Shown here one piece after another: positions 21,690-34,090 of a stretch of DNA of 64,000 nucleotides; position 1 is the stretch's first letter, and each line of letters opens with the position of its first letter. The translations under genes and the position numbers were made by a program. The stretch comes from Cyathus striatus (taxonomy: Eukaryota > Basidiomycota > Agaricomycetes > Agaricales > Nidulariaceae), in NCBI GenBank assembly GCA_025738555.1, contig JAOVFP010000003.1, positions 4,216,001-4,280,000 on the forward strand, read 5' to 3'. The notes beneath the pieces were generated by a model, which ran no database searches, was not told the origin of the DNA, and saw only the letters and a program-made list of their open reading frames with translations.

Positions 21690-23996
21690 ATGGCTCCCAA
21701 ATCTTCCAAACAACAACAAAAATCCACAAAGTTAGATATTACTAAATTTCGCTTATTTTAAGATTAATATTTCTAATTAACTATTTAGAAATTCTTCTAA
21801 GCCTGCTGTTGAAACTGACAAAGATACTATTAATAAACCAATTTCAAAACAACAAACAAAGTAAGATCTTTCATATGAATTATATACAAAGCTAATTATT
21901 ATGTCATAGAAATTCCAACAAACCTTTCATTGAGCCAGAGGAGTCTAAGCCTAAGATGAAAAAACCCAAGTAAGTATTGATATTGATAGTATAATTTTTT
22001 ATTTATATCACTTTATATTTAGAAAAACAAGCACTCAGTGCTTTCAAAAAGATATTAAAGAAGATGCTAAAGGTGCTCCTGAGGGATTGACTAAGGCTGC
22101 AAAAATTCTTGAAATTGGAGGTGATGCTGTAGCCCCTCCACCTATTATTCAAGCCTCAGCTTCAACTTTGCCACCTCAGCCCATGAGAGTTATTTCCTCT
22201 GATATTGAGGATGAGTTGAACACAGAACAAGCTGAGCTGATAGTACAAAAGAACATGGAATCTGGGTCTAAAGCTGAAATTGGGACTAAAGCTGGATCTG
22301 AGTCTAAGGATGAAACTGGATCTAAAGCTGAAACTGGGTCCAATATTGAGCATGAGCTAGATGCTGATTTAGTTGACTTAAACAAACAGAAATAGCAAAC
22401 AAAATGCAGGTTGACACCCAGGTTGAAATAGGAGGGCCAAATAGGAATGCTGGTGAACTTGATGAGGAGACTGATAAAGAGGAATATGAAAAGAGAGCTG
22501 AGGCTGAAATAGATGATCATTCAGCTGAGGAGAGTGAAAAAGAGAAAAGTGCAGAGAATGTAAATGAGAATGATACATCTCAGATGAAAGATAACAATAA
22601 AGATGGCAGTGAAGAGATGAGCAGTAAGAATGAAGAAGAAGATAATAATGAGAATGAGAATTTTGAGAATACTACACCTAAGAAAGCAAAAGTCACTACA
22701 AAGAGATATCAAGATTCTACCCCAGAAAGTCATACAGGCAGCTCTATTAGTAGAGTTACTAAGAGTAGTTGCAGATCTACATCTCATAACTCTGCTGCAA
22801 CAGTTCCACCTGATAGCCCTTCTCCAATTGAGCTTGAAGGTGCTTCTAGAACTCATGGTGGATTTTCTAGAGGAAGAGCTTTTGGAAATACATTTAACTC
22901 TGCTGATTTTGATAATACCAATGATGCATTGATGCATATTGAGGAATCTGATTCAGGCCCTGTAATGGGAAGAGTTAATATACTCTGATCATTCTAAGCA
23001 AAGCCCACCATTTGTTGTTACACAGCCACTTGGTACTAAGTTGGGAGATATTCTTCACAATATATGTGTAGAATATGAGTATACTGCTATTCAATGTGAG
23101 TTAGTTATAATATAATATATAATATATTAATAACTAATATTTGTATAGCTTATTTTATCTATATTCAAGATGATGATATGTGGGCACTTAAGGGAAAATA
23201 CCACAAAGCTTTGGAGAAAAATGAGACTGTTCCTTGGATTAAATATAAGAAGGGGAAGTATTCTATTTCTTTGTCAGCTGTAAGTTTCATATTATAACTT
23301 CTATAGCATTGTTTCTGAGCTTTATAATCAGGAGAGTATTTCTGAAATGATTCCAGCACTGCCTGTAACTTTAGGTGGTGGTACTACATCTCAACACATG
23401 AAGCCATCTGGATCAACTGTCATGTCTTATCCATTTGAACTAGACTCTGTTCAATACAAGATAGCTTCAGCATTCAATGTCTCTAAGGGACTCTGTGAAA
23501 GAAATGTAAAGAAAGATATTTGAATTTCTTATTAGAAATACTTGGCTATTCATGACATTTTTGCAAAGTTTCCTGCAATGATGGCCAATAACATTTGGAA
23601 GGAGAAAAGACCTTCTAATGATGACATCACTGAGGTTTTTATGTCAAAGTCAACATACTATTTCTATTATAGTAACCCATTTTCTATGGTGCCCCAGATT
23701 CTTGGATTGGATAAATGGCTCAAAGGAGATTCAGATGCACCACACACTGGTGAAGTTTGGAGTCATGGAGTAAAGCCAAGCTTGGACAACTTGAAGAAGT
23801 TGTTGGATAATATTAAGAGTGATCATTCCTCCAGTGCAAATGCAGAGAGTGAAGATGGAGAAGGATCTCATAAGAAAAAGAATGACAAAGGAAAAGGGAA
23901 GGCAAAAGGAAAGGAGAAGGAATTGGGAAAGGGAAAGGGTAAAGATAAAGAAGTGGAGGTTAAGTCTAAGGGAAAGAAGAAGAAAACCAATTTGTG
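21690..23996 (+). pseudogene. Multi-exon acidic/lysine-rich protein gene, frame-disrupted, family unknown
   Basis: ATG at 21690 opens three tiny exons (21690-21730, 21789-21860, 21910-21969) and then a longer one from 22023. All three introns (58, 49 and 53 bases) interrupt the same codon position, each between AA and A of a lysine codon. The product starts with Ser/Lys/Pro-rich sequence, then Glu-rich low complexity to about 22390. An in-frame TAG and a frame change near 22395 lead to a second acidic section (to 22980). Another frame change leads to a more globular section (23000-23740), split by likely introns at 23097-23169 and 23281-23331, with words such as LGGGTTSQHM and GLDKWLKGDSDAPHTGEVW. 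The end (23870-23995) is almost all Lys, Gly and Glu. I do not recognise it. It lies 150-250 bases upstream of the KDZ transposase on the same strand and may be that element's accessory gene. Confidence 0.5.
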
Positions 23997-24119
23997 AGTA
24001 TAGTCATTTGTGTGAAATAGTGATTGTATATACATGAAACAAAAAATTGATGTATTGTTTATGATAATCTTTTCCAACTGATTTCTTAAATTATATAACT
24101 CTGGTCCTTCTACTGACAA

Positions 24120-26400
24120 TTATGACTAACAGGAACATCTGGAAGATATTAAGCAATTTGATTATATTTTATATCTTCATTGGGTTATTTCCTGCAGTTT
24201 CAGCAATGCAAGATCCATTTCCATCAGTGAAATTTTCTATATTTGCACAATTTATTGAAGACAGTTATATTACTGCTATTAACATTAACCAACAATACTG
24301 ATTTATTAAACTTACATGCAAGACAACAAAATCCATCACTACAAGATGAACATGCACAAGTTCATACTAGTTGGATGAATGCATTAAGTAGAGCACTTTA
24401 TGAAAAATTAAATGAAGATATTTACAAGTTGTTCACTTCAAATGAAAATACTGAAGTAGATGAAGAATCATTTATTACAGAAGTTGGATTGAAGATGAAT
24501 GCATTTTTGAAGATATTGAAATTAGATCCATATGATGAGTGTGGAAGATTTACTGAGTGGCTTAAACCAATATCTCACTCTGCCATTGAGCCAATCTTTT
24601 TAATTTGCCCTGCATGTGCAGAATGTAATAATCGCAATTGTTATAGAAGGTCATTAAGTCAGAAGTCTCAGTCTTGTGATATTCCATGTGTTTCATTGAT
24701 CAAAGACAGTAAACAATATCTGAATTCTCATGTTCTTAGTGGCAAATGTAGTTGTTGCAAAGCAATTTATTATGCAGACCATAAAAGTGTAATTAATCCA
24801 TTTAATTCTGCACAGTGGGATAGAATATACTTAAATCTGGCAAAGTACTTTAAAGTGGGAAAACAAGTTTGGGTTGATCATACATTTTCATCTGCTGTTG
24901 TAAATGCAATATACAGCTTTCATGCATCTGCATCTGCATTTTCAGAATTTTGGAATACAACATTTATTATAAATAAGAGAGGATCCAAGGCAATTTCACA
25001 CCAGCAAGCTTGGCAAGCATTTGTACAGGAATCTATTTGACAAGTTGCCTTGAGTTCTAATACTGTTTTGAAAATAGCTGATGGAACAAAAATTGATGAT
25101 GTAACTAGACATGCCTTTACACATTTGGGAGAAGGTATTGTATGAAGTGCAGAAAATCACCACTGCAGTGAATGTACACTGAGATACAAAGCTAATGACA
25201 ATATAATTACACCTGATGATCCAGCTGCAGTAGCACAAGTAGATGAAAACCAAAATATACCTGCATTAACAGGTAGGAATGCAGATAGAGCAGCTAGAGA
25301 TGCTGCTGAAGCAAGATATAATGCTCAAAATGCAATGAATGTTGATCCAAGTCCAAATGAGAGCTTAAATGAGAATTCAGCACTTGTAAATATGGTTGTT
25401 GTAGATGGCATTGTTATGGAACCTGCTCGTTGTGCCATAGAGAACTGTACTCAAGATCTAGTCAGTGCAAGACAAGGTGTTTTCTGTACTATGCATGAAG
25501 TACTACACAAAAATTTATGCAGAGTAAATGGCTGCAATAAAAATCTAGTTCAAAATATAAAGGCATGTGAAGAGCACCAGCAAAAGTGGTGATCACATTT
25601 CACAAGATTTGGCAGACAGTCATTACTTGGTGTCCAAAGAATATTACAGTATACCCAGGAAGAATGACTCCCATGGTTACCTCAGATCAATAGACAAGTT
25701 CAAGCACATGATATTATGAGCTCCAGGGAGGAAAAGAAAAAAAAGGACTACTTTTCTCCATCATGATTTTATTGTGTTGAAACAATCTGTGCACCATGTG
25801 GTGTAGTCCTTGCTTGGGCAAAGTTTGATAAGTCTGAGTCTATAGATCAAATATTTGAATTTTTAGAAAAAGTATTTCCAACAGAGGATGTCTGGCCAAG
25901 TTACATATGCATAGATAAAGCCTGTGTTCTTCTCAAAAGTGCAGCTACAAATGGGAAATGGATAGAGTGGAAAAATACAACATGATTTGTTGTTGACTCT
26001 TATCATTATATTAATCATAGGGTGACAGATTATATATGTCATAAATGGTGTAACCCAGCACCATTAAATGGATCTGCTCCAAATCTAGTTGTGGTTGAAC
26101 ATGATGTGAATGGTGCTCCACATTACAAACATGCATTTAATACAAAAGTTAGTTTTATATTCTTATAATTGTATAACTATTGCTAATTAGTAACATAAGG
26201 CATGTGAGCAATTAAATGCATAGATAGGTGGCTTCCAAACAATGTTGAACAAAATGACATTATCTAATTTTAACTGGACCATGCACACACTATTGTTTTT
26301 ACACACACAAAGGGTTATAAAGAGGCAACAAATGAAAGATCAAGTAGTAGAAGAAGATGACAATGAGGAAATAGGAATTGATATAGAGAGGGATGACTAA
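24120..26400 (+). pseudogene. KDZ (Kyakuja-Dileera-Zisupton) transposase, inactivated
   Basis: The frame shows the word order of mushroom KDZ transposases: HARQQNP and HAQVHTSWMNALSRALYEKLN at 24320-24415; a Cys-rich stretch with CPAC, CNNRNC and CSCC (24600-24770); HCSECTLRY (25155); a second Cys cluster (25430-25560); then the catalytic-region words FYCVETICAPCG, YICIDKAC, SYHYINHRVTDY, WCNPAPLNG and ACEQLNA. These transposases cut and paste DNA with a DDE-type nuclease core. The copy is dead: TGA stops at 25038, 25143, 25590, 25665, 25764 and 25983 stand where Arg is expected, a TAG sits near 26220, and the N-terminus is frameshifted. An intron lies near 26150-26200. I did not find its terminal repeats. 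Confidence 0.8.
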
Positions 26401-26439
26401 TACACCAAGTGCTGCTAAGCAGTATAGGTTAGTACAATA

Positions 26440-26884
26440 TTTGTTGTTCATTTTCAATATATGTGTATGATGCTAGTTGTATAATTAAAATTCATGTATA
26501 AGATAGACAACTCCATGTAAATTTTATGTGAACTCTATATATAAGGCTTATACATATCAGACATCATGAACTGTTCATAAAGTTCACTAGACTCCATGTG
26601 TACTCCATGTGGAGTATACATAAACCTCTACAATGTTCTTCACATATGAATGAGGAGTGTATGTGGACTTTTATTACTACATGTGGACTCCATGTGGGTG
26701 CAATGTGGAGTAAATATGAATTTTAATCTATGTGTAAAGTTCATATATACTCCACAAGGAGTTTACATGGAATTTATAGACTCAATGTGGACTTTACATG
26801 GACTCCACTCCATATAGAATTTAAGGAGGCTACATGGAGGCTACATGGAGTCCACATATACCTGTGGGGGAGCATAAATTACTG
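26440..26884. mobile_element. Right end of a CCCCC-type MITE with ATGTGGACTCCATG subterminal repeats
   Basis: The right end, read as reverse complement, is CAGTAATTTATGCTCCCCC, nearly the same as the left end of the MITE at 60627 (CAGTAATTTACACTCCCCC). Inside it, 26500-26870 repeats the near-palindromic word TGGACTCCATGTGGAGT in several variants. The left end was not found, so the element may be truncated. It ends in a relic of the 331-base satellite. Confidence 0.6.
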
Positions 26885-27055
26885 AGATATTGCCTCCTTC
26901 TGCCACATTCACCAGATGACAAAAATCTAGTCTCGTCATGCTGCATTTATGTGCTGACTCTTGTGTTATTTGAAAACACAGAAAAGATCCCCATAATGCA
27001 CTAATAAATGTGAAAATTAAAAATGAAGATCTTGCCTCCTACTTAGTAATGTTAA
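26885..27055. repeat. Relic of the 331-base satellite
   Basis: The words tgcctccttctgccacattc, ccagatgac and gatccccataatgcactaat match the array at 32950-34090. About half a unit survives, with ~50 bases missing in the middle. Confidence 0.75.
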
Positions 27056-27411
27056 CAGCACAATTCAGCTAAGCTCAGCTTGGCCTTCAGCAGCTCTTGC
27101 AACAGCTCAGTCCTTTTTGGCTTGGCTAATGACTCCAGCTGGTTGAACTGTTGGTATGTGATATATTAGGAAAGTGATTACATAACTAAGTCTCATCTAA
27201 CAGTGGCTCCTTGTTATTATTGCTCTCATAGTCTGAATATACACCCAAGGCAGCCACAAATGATGCCAAATCCTCGGGGCATGTATCTGTGTCTGCTTCA
27301 CATTCCTCCATCTTTCATGATATTCTGGCACAGAAATTAAGTGCATCACCATGCTTCAATGAAAATTTTAGCATCTGTGGGCTTCCATTAAATCTGCTTT
27401 AATGTGGCTTC
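27056..27411. other. No feature recognised
   Basis: AT-rich sequence with one run of Leu/Ala-type codons on the minus strand near 27060-27140. I see no motif, repeat or splice structure that I can support. Confidence 0.3.
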
Positions 27412-27730
27412 TGTCAGAAGTAACAAATAGAAAAAGGGGTGGTTGAGAGATAAGAGGATGATAAGAGAGAAAGACTCAGACACAAACACAGACACAGACA
27501 CAAAATGGGAAGGAAACTTGTTAACTACTACCAAGTTACAGAGTGTATATATATACTGAGGCTGTCTACCAAAGTCCCAACCAAGGTCCATGTAACTAAG
27601 GTAACAGACAGCTGTCAATCTGTCAATCACATATCTGTCAATCAAGGATCTGTCAATCACAGAACTGTCAAGTATGACAGGTGACAAGTGACAGCTGTCA
27701 AAGAAGCTGTGCAACCCAGAATATCTAACA
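27412..27730 (-). mobile_element. Solo LTR, family L2 (319 bases)
   Basis: The sequence begins TGTCAGAAGTAAC and ends TATCTAACA and is flanked by the 5-base target duplication GCTTC (27407-27411 and 27731-27735). It aligns along its length with the LTR at 49154-49474. In reverse complement it starts TGTTAGATATTCTGGG. It contains repeated TCTGTCAATCA words (27615-27670) and no internal retroelement sequence, so it is a solo LTR left by recombination. Strand is inferred from the TGTTAG start. Confidence 0.85.
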
Positions 27731-27822
27731 GCTTCGACAAGATGTTGTTGTTTCTTTAGCAGATGAAAATACTCTCTCACAGGGAACAGAGGAGTCATGA
27801 ATAGCCAAAATATCCAGCACAA

Positions 27823-28486
27823 TGTCATATCCCGTATCGCCTACCTCCGGACCCCTATGCTCTTACTCCGCCTTTCCCTTTGTTTACTCCGGACTTTGAT
27901 TACGCTCTTAATATTACTTATTGATTACTGTACATAGATTACTCTTGTTTCCTTTCTTCCGTTCTACTGAGCTATCCCCTCAGTATTGTAGTATACATCT
28001 CATAGTGAGTCACTTATCATTCTTAAGTGCGCCACTATCTGTTTTACTTTACACCACCATACGCGCTCACTTCTCCGACGCGTTTTATTATGTTTAATTA
28101 GTTATAGTCTTCATTCTACGTACGCCTACCCTGACCGTACTTCTCCGCTGGCCTTGGCCAGCGGCCTTTACTTACTCCGAGTCTCTAGTATTTAAGTAGT
28201 ACTCAATTTGTACTTTAGTCTTTAGTTTCGTATTGAACTACGTCCTCACCCTTTCGTCTGACTTGAGTTACATCTCTAGTCTTCCGTCTCTCGTCTTCTC
28301 CGAAGGGCTTGCCCTTACTCCGAAATCCAGGACTGGGAATCCCAGGGGCGCAGCACATAAGCTGAAGCCGAAGTCCTACCCCCTGAGTTATCATTCTCCG
28401 CTTTCGTCTTACACTCACCCCTCGCTTCTCCGCAGTCACTCTCTCGTACTCCGCCGCCAAGTCAGGCTAGGGGCACGGTCGTGACA
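27823..28486 (+). mobile_element. Solo LTR of the chromovirus family (664 bases)
   Basis: It runs from TGTCATATCCC to GTCGTGACA, a TG...CA LTR with a 5-base inverted end (TGTCA/TGACA). The target duplication CACAA is found at 27818-27822 and 28487-28491. It matches, in inverse orientation, the LTRs of the Gypsy element at 46228-46889 and 54384-59078, but keeps CpGs they have lost (for example ccgtatcgcc at its start), so it is the younger insertion. Confidence 0.93.
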
Positions 28487-28547
28487 CACAAGAAGGAAGA
28501 TAGTTGGGTATCTCAACTGATTGTCCTATAAGATAAGAAGAATTGAT

Positions 28548-31500
28548 TCAGAATTCCCAACAGTACTTAATTGGTAGAACTTTAAAATAAAAGCTACTTA
28601 CTACCCAATATTGAACCAGATCACACCAAACTTGGGTCTCCAAAAAATAAGCTTCAATCTCAGATTCTAAACTTTGTGCAGAAGAAGAATAATTAGTTTC
28701 AGGATGGTCCTCTAAAATTTTGTCTGCCCAGTCCATGTTGGACTCATCAATTAGCATAGCATTTGGCTGAGGACTTTCTAATCCTGCTGATGTATGATAA
28801 TTTCATAGCTAAGCAAAGAAAATAAATAAATGTAGCTCAGAAAATAATAATTGTGCAATAATAAGTTATGGCTCACATGACTAGTGAATAATTCATGAGC
28901 TGACTGAGCTTCTGTCTGTGAGTGGTCTAGGAACCATTTCAATTTGCGAGCTGGGTTCACTACTGTAAAATTATTTAGTTTAGTATAAGTAAAGATAATT
29001 TATCTCACATACAAATGGCCAATGTAAAAGCTTCCACACATGACATGTGCTCTTGGTACTCTTCTAGCTTTTCAATTCCTTTTGCTATCACAGGTGCATA
29101 TGCTGGCATTGATCTTTGATATTGCTGCCATTGCTTAATTATAATCTGAAATAATGGGAGAGTATGGGAAAGTGTTGGGGTTTTCTTGGCAGACAGTTTC
29201 TGTTGAAAGGCATGAGGCACCTATAAATTATGAGTTATTTATACAGAGTTAAATCTGCAGATATAATAGTAAAATATACCTTGAGAATTACAACATATTC
29301 AGATAGTACTTCCCAGTCTGTTATTGATAGCTTGTACTTTAAGAGATTGGCATCGCTGGATAAAAATAAATCAATAGCCTGATGTCCATATTATATTAAC
29401 ATTGCATTGTTCATCATTTAAGAACATCAAGATCATATGTACACATTGACATTCAATTGCACATTCTATTATTAGAAGTGTAGAAGACCACCTCATTTCA
29501 ATGTCATGAAGAAGCTGCAGTTTTGGAAAATCTTTTGCAATCTGAATACTAGCAAATGCATCTCTTCATGCTGGAGAAGAACAGATCTAATAAAGTGTGA
29601 ATATATAAGGACTAATTTATAATTTATACCCTTACAGCACAAATAGCAGTGTGAAGAAGTGCAATTGCATCACAAGTTGAGCTGCCAGGAGTGGGAATGT
29701 AATCTTCTGCTTCAATGATTAAGGCAGTATTGGTAATTGCATTTAATATGGCCTGCACAGCCAAATTAACAACATGTGGGAAGCACCTGTTAACTAATAT
29801 AAGTATTTTTCAGCTGTCAATGAAATTTACAAACCTAATATGATTCTGCACTTGGTCAAACGTAAATCCCCAGCTGACAAGTCGCCCCTGAAGAAAATCT
29901 ACAAATGTATCATTATTAGAAGTGTTATCCATTGTTATCCAACCAATCTTAAGGTAAGTTAGTGTGGTTACAAATATATAATGAGTATTAGATCACATAC
30001 AGATGTAATCTCCAAGCAGTCAAGAATCTCTAAGAAAACAGCACATAGATGATTACCTGTGTGCCTCTTTGGAACTCAGTAAAATCCAACTAGCTCAGCC
30101 CACAGACAAAGATCATACTGCACACTGGAGGGAGTTTTGTGAGCAATAGTTTCAATCCAGTGCATGGTAACTACCATGAATGGTGTTAAATTCAGATCAG
30201 TCCATAGATCCATTGTAAAAGAATGCTTTCCAGCTGAGTTCTTTAGGTTAAAAATTAGAGAATTTATAAGTACATATAGAATAATGATTACCTCAAGTTC
30301 CTTACGGAGATTAGTCATATGCTGATTCCACATTTGGATAATATGGTCATAAAGTGAGTGGTGATGAGGAATATCCTTCTCTTGAAGCTCCTCATGCAAC
30401 ATCAGAAATATGCCACAGAGCTTTGAGTTCTCAATCGCATTTAGTGCCTATTTAAATCTTTTATTAGATACATTTATGATAGCACAATTTGAACTAAATT
30501 TATACCCACCTGATCATCAGCTATAACCCATTCAGCTATTGCATCAGCAAAAGCCTCAGGGCTGTACACCTTTTGTTCAAGCAGAGGCTTTCCTGATTGT
30601 CCAGCTTGGTTTTGGCATTGTCTATAGTCATTAATATGCTTGAGTAGTGTTTCATCTGAAGTAGAAATCAAAATCTTCATCTTATCACAAGCAGGAACCC
30701 ACTCATCAATGTGATTTAAGACAAGATGTCAATGAATTGATCCAGTAGATGTATTCTTGCTGAAAACTGTAACATTATAGTCGTCATTTGCATAGAGTTG
30801 TTGCCTGGACCTGTTAGAGTGAGTGATAATGACAATTATATAATAATAAAGTACATACTTGCAAAGTTTGCATGTTTTGCTTCCATTTTTCTCTTTTTCA
30901 ATGAATGTGTTAATATCCTTGGCAGAACAGGTGCACTTTGCATTTTTTTCATTACCCCAGTTCTGATTTCTACTGCTATTCCCACCTGCATGTGGAATGG
31001 TAAGGGCTGGTGTTGCAACTAATTGAAGGTGATCAAGAATATGAGCTGATTGTCCAGGGGTTACCAGCTCAGTAGGTGCAATTGGCCTGTTGTCATCAGA
31101 ATCACTAGTGATAAATGGATTGTCTGATATATCATCAGTAACAATCACTGGTAGTAAAGCACTAGTGCATGGTGCATGTGCCAGTGAATGTGAATTGGCT
31201 ACATCCTGAGTCTGCTCAGAAAGAGGAAGTGAGGAGTTTTCACTTTCCTCAACAACCAGCTCCTAATTAGATTAATAGGATTAAATTACATTAAAATAAA
31301 AATCAATTGTGTTACTCACAGGAATTACGATACAGGCAGGATTTTTTTTCCAACCATGTTTCGCTTTTTCCCACACTGAAGCTGCTAGAACAACAAATGA
31401 GAGATCAGTAACACATGCACAAAAAAACAGAATCAAATACCAGCTGGTTGGCTGTCAAAGACAGTTGTGAGAGTATCATTTGAATCTCTTGCCAAGTCCT

Positions 31501-31700
31501 TGTCAGCTATTCTTTCCTGTACTGGAACCACTAGAGCAAAAAATGAAAGATCAGTAGCACATGTACAAACAATGGAAGCAAATACCAGCCAGTTGGCTGT
31601 TGGGGGCAGTGGTGAGGGTATCATTTGGACCTCTCACCTCCTTTTCAGCTCTTCGACTATGATGAGTTGCCTTGGCCATATAACAGCAACAAAGGAAATG
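28548..31700 (-). pseudogene. hAT-family transposase, inactivated
   Basis: Read on the minus strand, pieces in order match mushroom hAT transposases: an N-terminal Ser/Asp-rich part with a Cys-rich stretch (CTCSAKD...CKLC, about 30870-30930); AFADAIAEWVIADDQ (30500-30560); LMLHEELQEKDIPHH (30350-30400); the DDE-region word SFTMDLWTD (30200-30225) followed by HWIE and VPKRHTG (30060); then the C-terminal PARKLKWFLDH (28925) and EIEAYF dimerisation end (28650). Short introns are likely at several places. An in-frame TGA at 30076-30078 stands where Arg is expected, and further frame breaks occur between 29200 and 30050, so it is dead. A ~115-base exon-plus-intron unit near its 5' end is duplicated (31385-31660). 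Terminal repeats were not identified. Confidence 0.75.
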
Positions 31701-32949
31701 ATTTATTTGGTATGCTATAAAGTACATCATACCCGCTATATATACATGTAGATATTTCATATGTAATTGATGTTTGAAGTTAGTTGATGTAGATCTATTG
31801 GTTAGTCAATGCATGTTTACTGGTTTCACAGAATTACATATGCTCACCTCCCAGCTCTCAATGTGTACTTCATCTCCATTAAACATTATTGAACCATACT
31901 GCAATGTGACATGTTGAGGAATAAATGTGACTGGATATAAGAAAAGAAAAACATGAGATATTGGTGTAGACAAATAATAGGCCTCATGAACCATAAACAA
32001 CACACACTGATATTAATAAAGACTGCAGTGCAGCCATATAGCTTGACATTAACTAATGAGTTAATACATGATGGAAATTAACTATAATAAATACACCATT
32101 GTAATAATGTCAGCTGCAAAACACAACATGAATGTTCATAGTACCTTCTGATATCCTAGTTCTTGCAGTCCACCCTCAATCCTTATCTCACTGTTATCTT
32201 GAAGTTCTTGACCACCATCTTTAAGCATATACTAACCTGTAAAGGTGATTAAGGAAAGTAGACAGTGGAAAGTGCATACTGTTGCAAAATAGATCATGGT
32301 CCATTAATGAATTGACCAATTGTAGCATGGCTATGATGCAGGCAGTTGCATGCATGCAGCATGTGGGGTGTGGGTGGCGAGCCAATGCAACAATGCACAT
32401 GTGCACAGCATGTCAAAGAATGCTGTTCAGGAATTTCTTTGGTAACATGGCCAACACCAAAGAATTCAGAAGAATGACTGAGGTAGATATATAACTGTCA
32501 GCAAAGGTATGGCTAAATGAGTACTTAGCATTGTGAACATACCCCCAGCATACTTATTCTTCCATCATAAATATATGACATAGCCTTAGTTGATAGCCAG
32601 AGTCTTGAGAAATTTTGAGGAATGAGTGTGCCAAGATGAAATTGCTTGCCTATGTCATGACCCATTAGCTGCCATGAGACCAGGGGAAGATCCTATGTCT
32701 AATTATTGAGCCTTAGGTACATATGAAAAGCAATAAAGCAGGAAGGAAGAGCAGAAGTGGAGTGTGTGTTGTGATCTAAATGAGTACTTGACATCAATGT
32801 GACAGCACACAGCCTCAGACTGGTGATGTAACTCTTGAGCTGTTAGCAAATGGCCAGCCATGGCTAATAGCCATTAGCCTTATTGTAGACTTGACTCAGC
32901 TCAAATAGAGTTTGGCTCAATGGCTCAACAGTCCTGAGCCAAGCCATTA
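31701..32949. other. AT-rich interval, no feature recognised
   Basis: No open frame above about 70 codons, no family motif and no tandem repeat. It may include the 5' flank of the hAT element. Short tandem words (gagcc, ggctc) occur near 32880-32945. Confidence 0.3.
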
Positions 32950-34090
32950 ACAACACTACTTCTACTACATTCACCAGATGACAGGAATTTAGTTTTGTCA
33001 CACTGATTTTAATTTCCAATGCATCTGTCATTCACAGAATGTGGAGAGCAAATATCTCATGCATATCACTTCTGTCTGCATATGGCACATCCCATCAATC
33101 ATAGGATATCCAGCCTACATGTACCATTTCTACCTCATTAATTTACATCCTCTACTTTGCTATTACAAATGTAGGATATGCATGATCCTTTAAGATAAAT
33201 GTAGATATTTCACAATATACCTATTCCATATGATAGATCCCCATAATGCACTAATAAATGTGATAAATTACAAATGAAGATCTTACTTCCTTCTGCCACA
33301 TTCATCAGATGACAGGAATTTAGTTTTGTCACACTGTATTCATATACTGACTCATGTGTCATTTTCAGAATGCAGAAAACTAATATTCCACATGTATCAC
33401 TTCTGTCCACATATGGCATATCCCATCAATCATAGGATATCCAGTCTACATGCACTACTTCTATCTCATTAATTTACATCCTCTACTTCACTATTAGAAA
33501 TGTAGGAAATGCATGGTCCATACAGATAGATGTAGATATTTCAGAACATACCTATTTCATACAATAGATCTCCATAATGCATGAATAAATGCAAAAAATT
33601 AAAAATGAAGATCTTGCCTCCTTCTGCTACAATCATCATATGACAGGAATCTAGTCTTGTTGCACTGTGTTCATGTGCTGACTCATGCGTCATTTTCAGA
33701 ATGCAGAAAACAAATATCCCACACCTATCACTTCTGTCTGCCTATGGCACATCCCATCAATTAAGGTAAATCCAGTCTAGATGCACCACTTCCACCTCAT
33801 TAATTTACATCCTCTACTTTACTATTACAAATGTAGGAAACATACAGTCCATTCAGATAGATGTAGATATTTCACAATATACCCATTTCATATGATAGAT
33901 CCCCATAATGCACAAATAAATACAAAAATTAAAAATGAAACTCTTGCCTCCTTCCACTACAATCATCATATGACAGGAATCTAGTCTTATCATGTTGTGT
34001 TCATGTGCTGACTCATGTGTCATTTTCAGAACACAGAAAACAAATATCCCACACCTATCACTTTTGTCCATGTATAGCACATCCCATCAA
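32950..34090. repeat. 331-base satellite, left block (four units)
   Basis: The word gacaggaat recurs at 32980, 33311, 33642 and 33972, giving periods of 331, 331 and 330 bases. Each unit also carries tgcctccttc, tcacttctgtc and cctcattaatttacatcctc. Units are clearly diverged. The block is broken at 34091 by a DDE transposon and resumes at about 37895. Confidence 0.92.
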
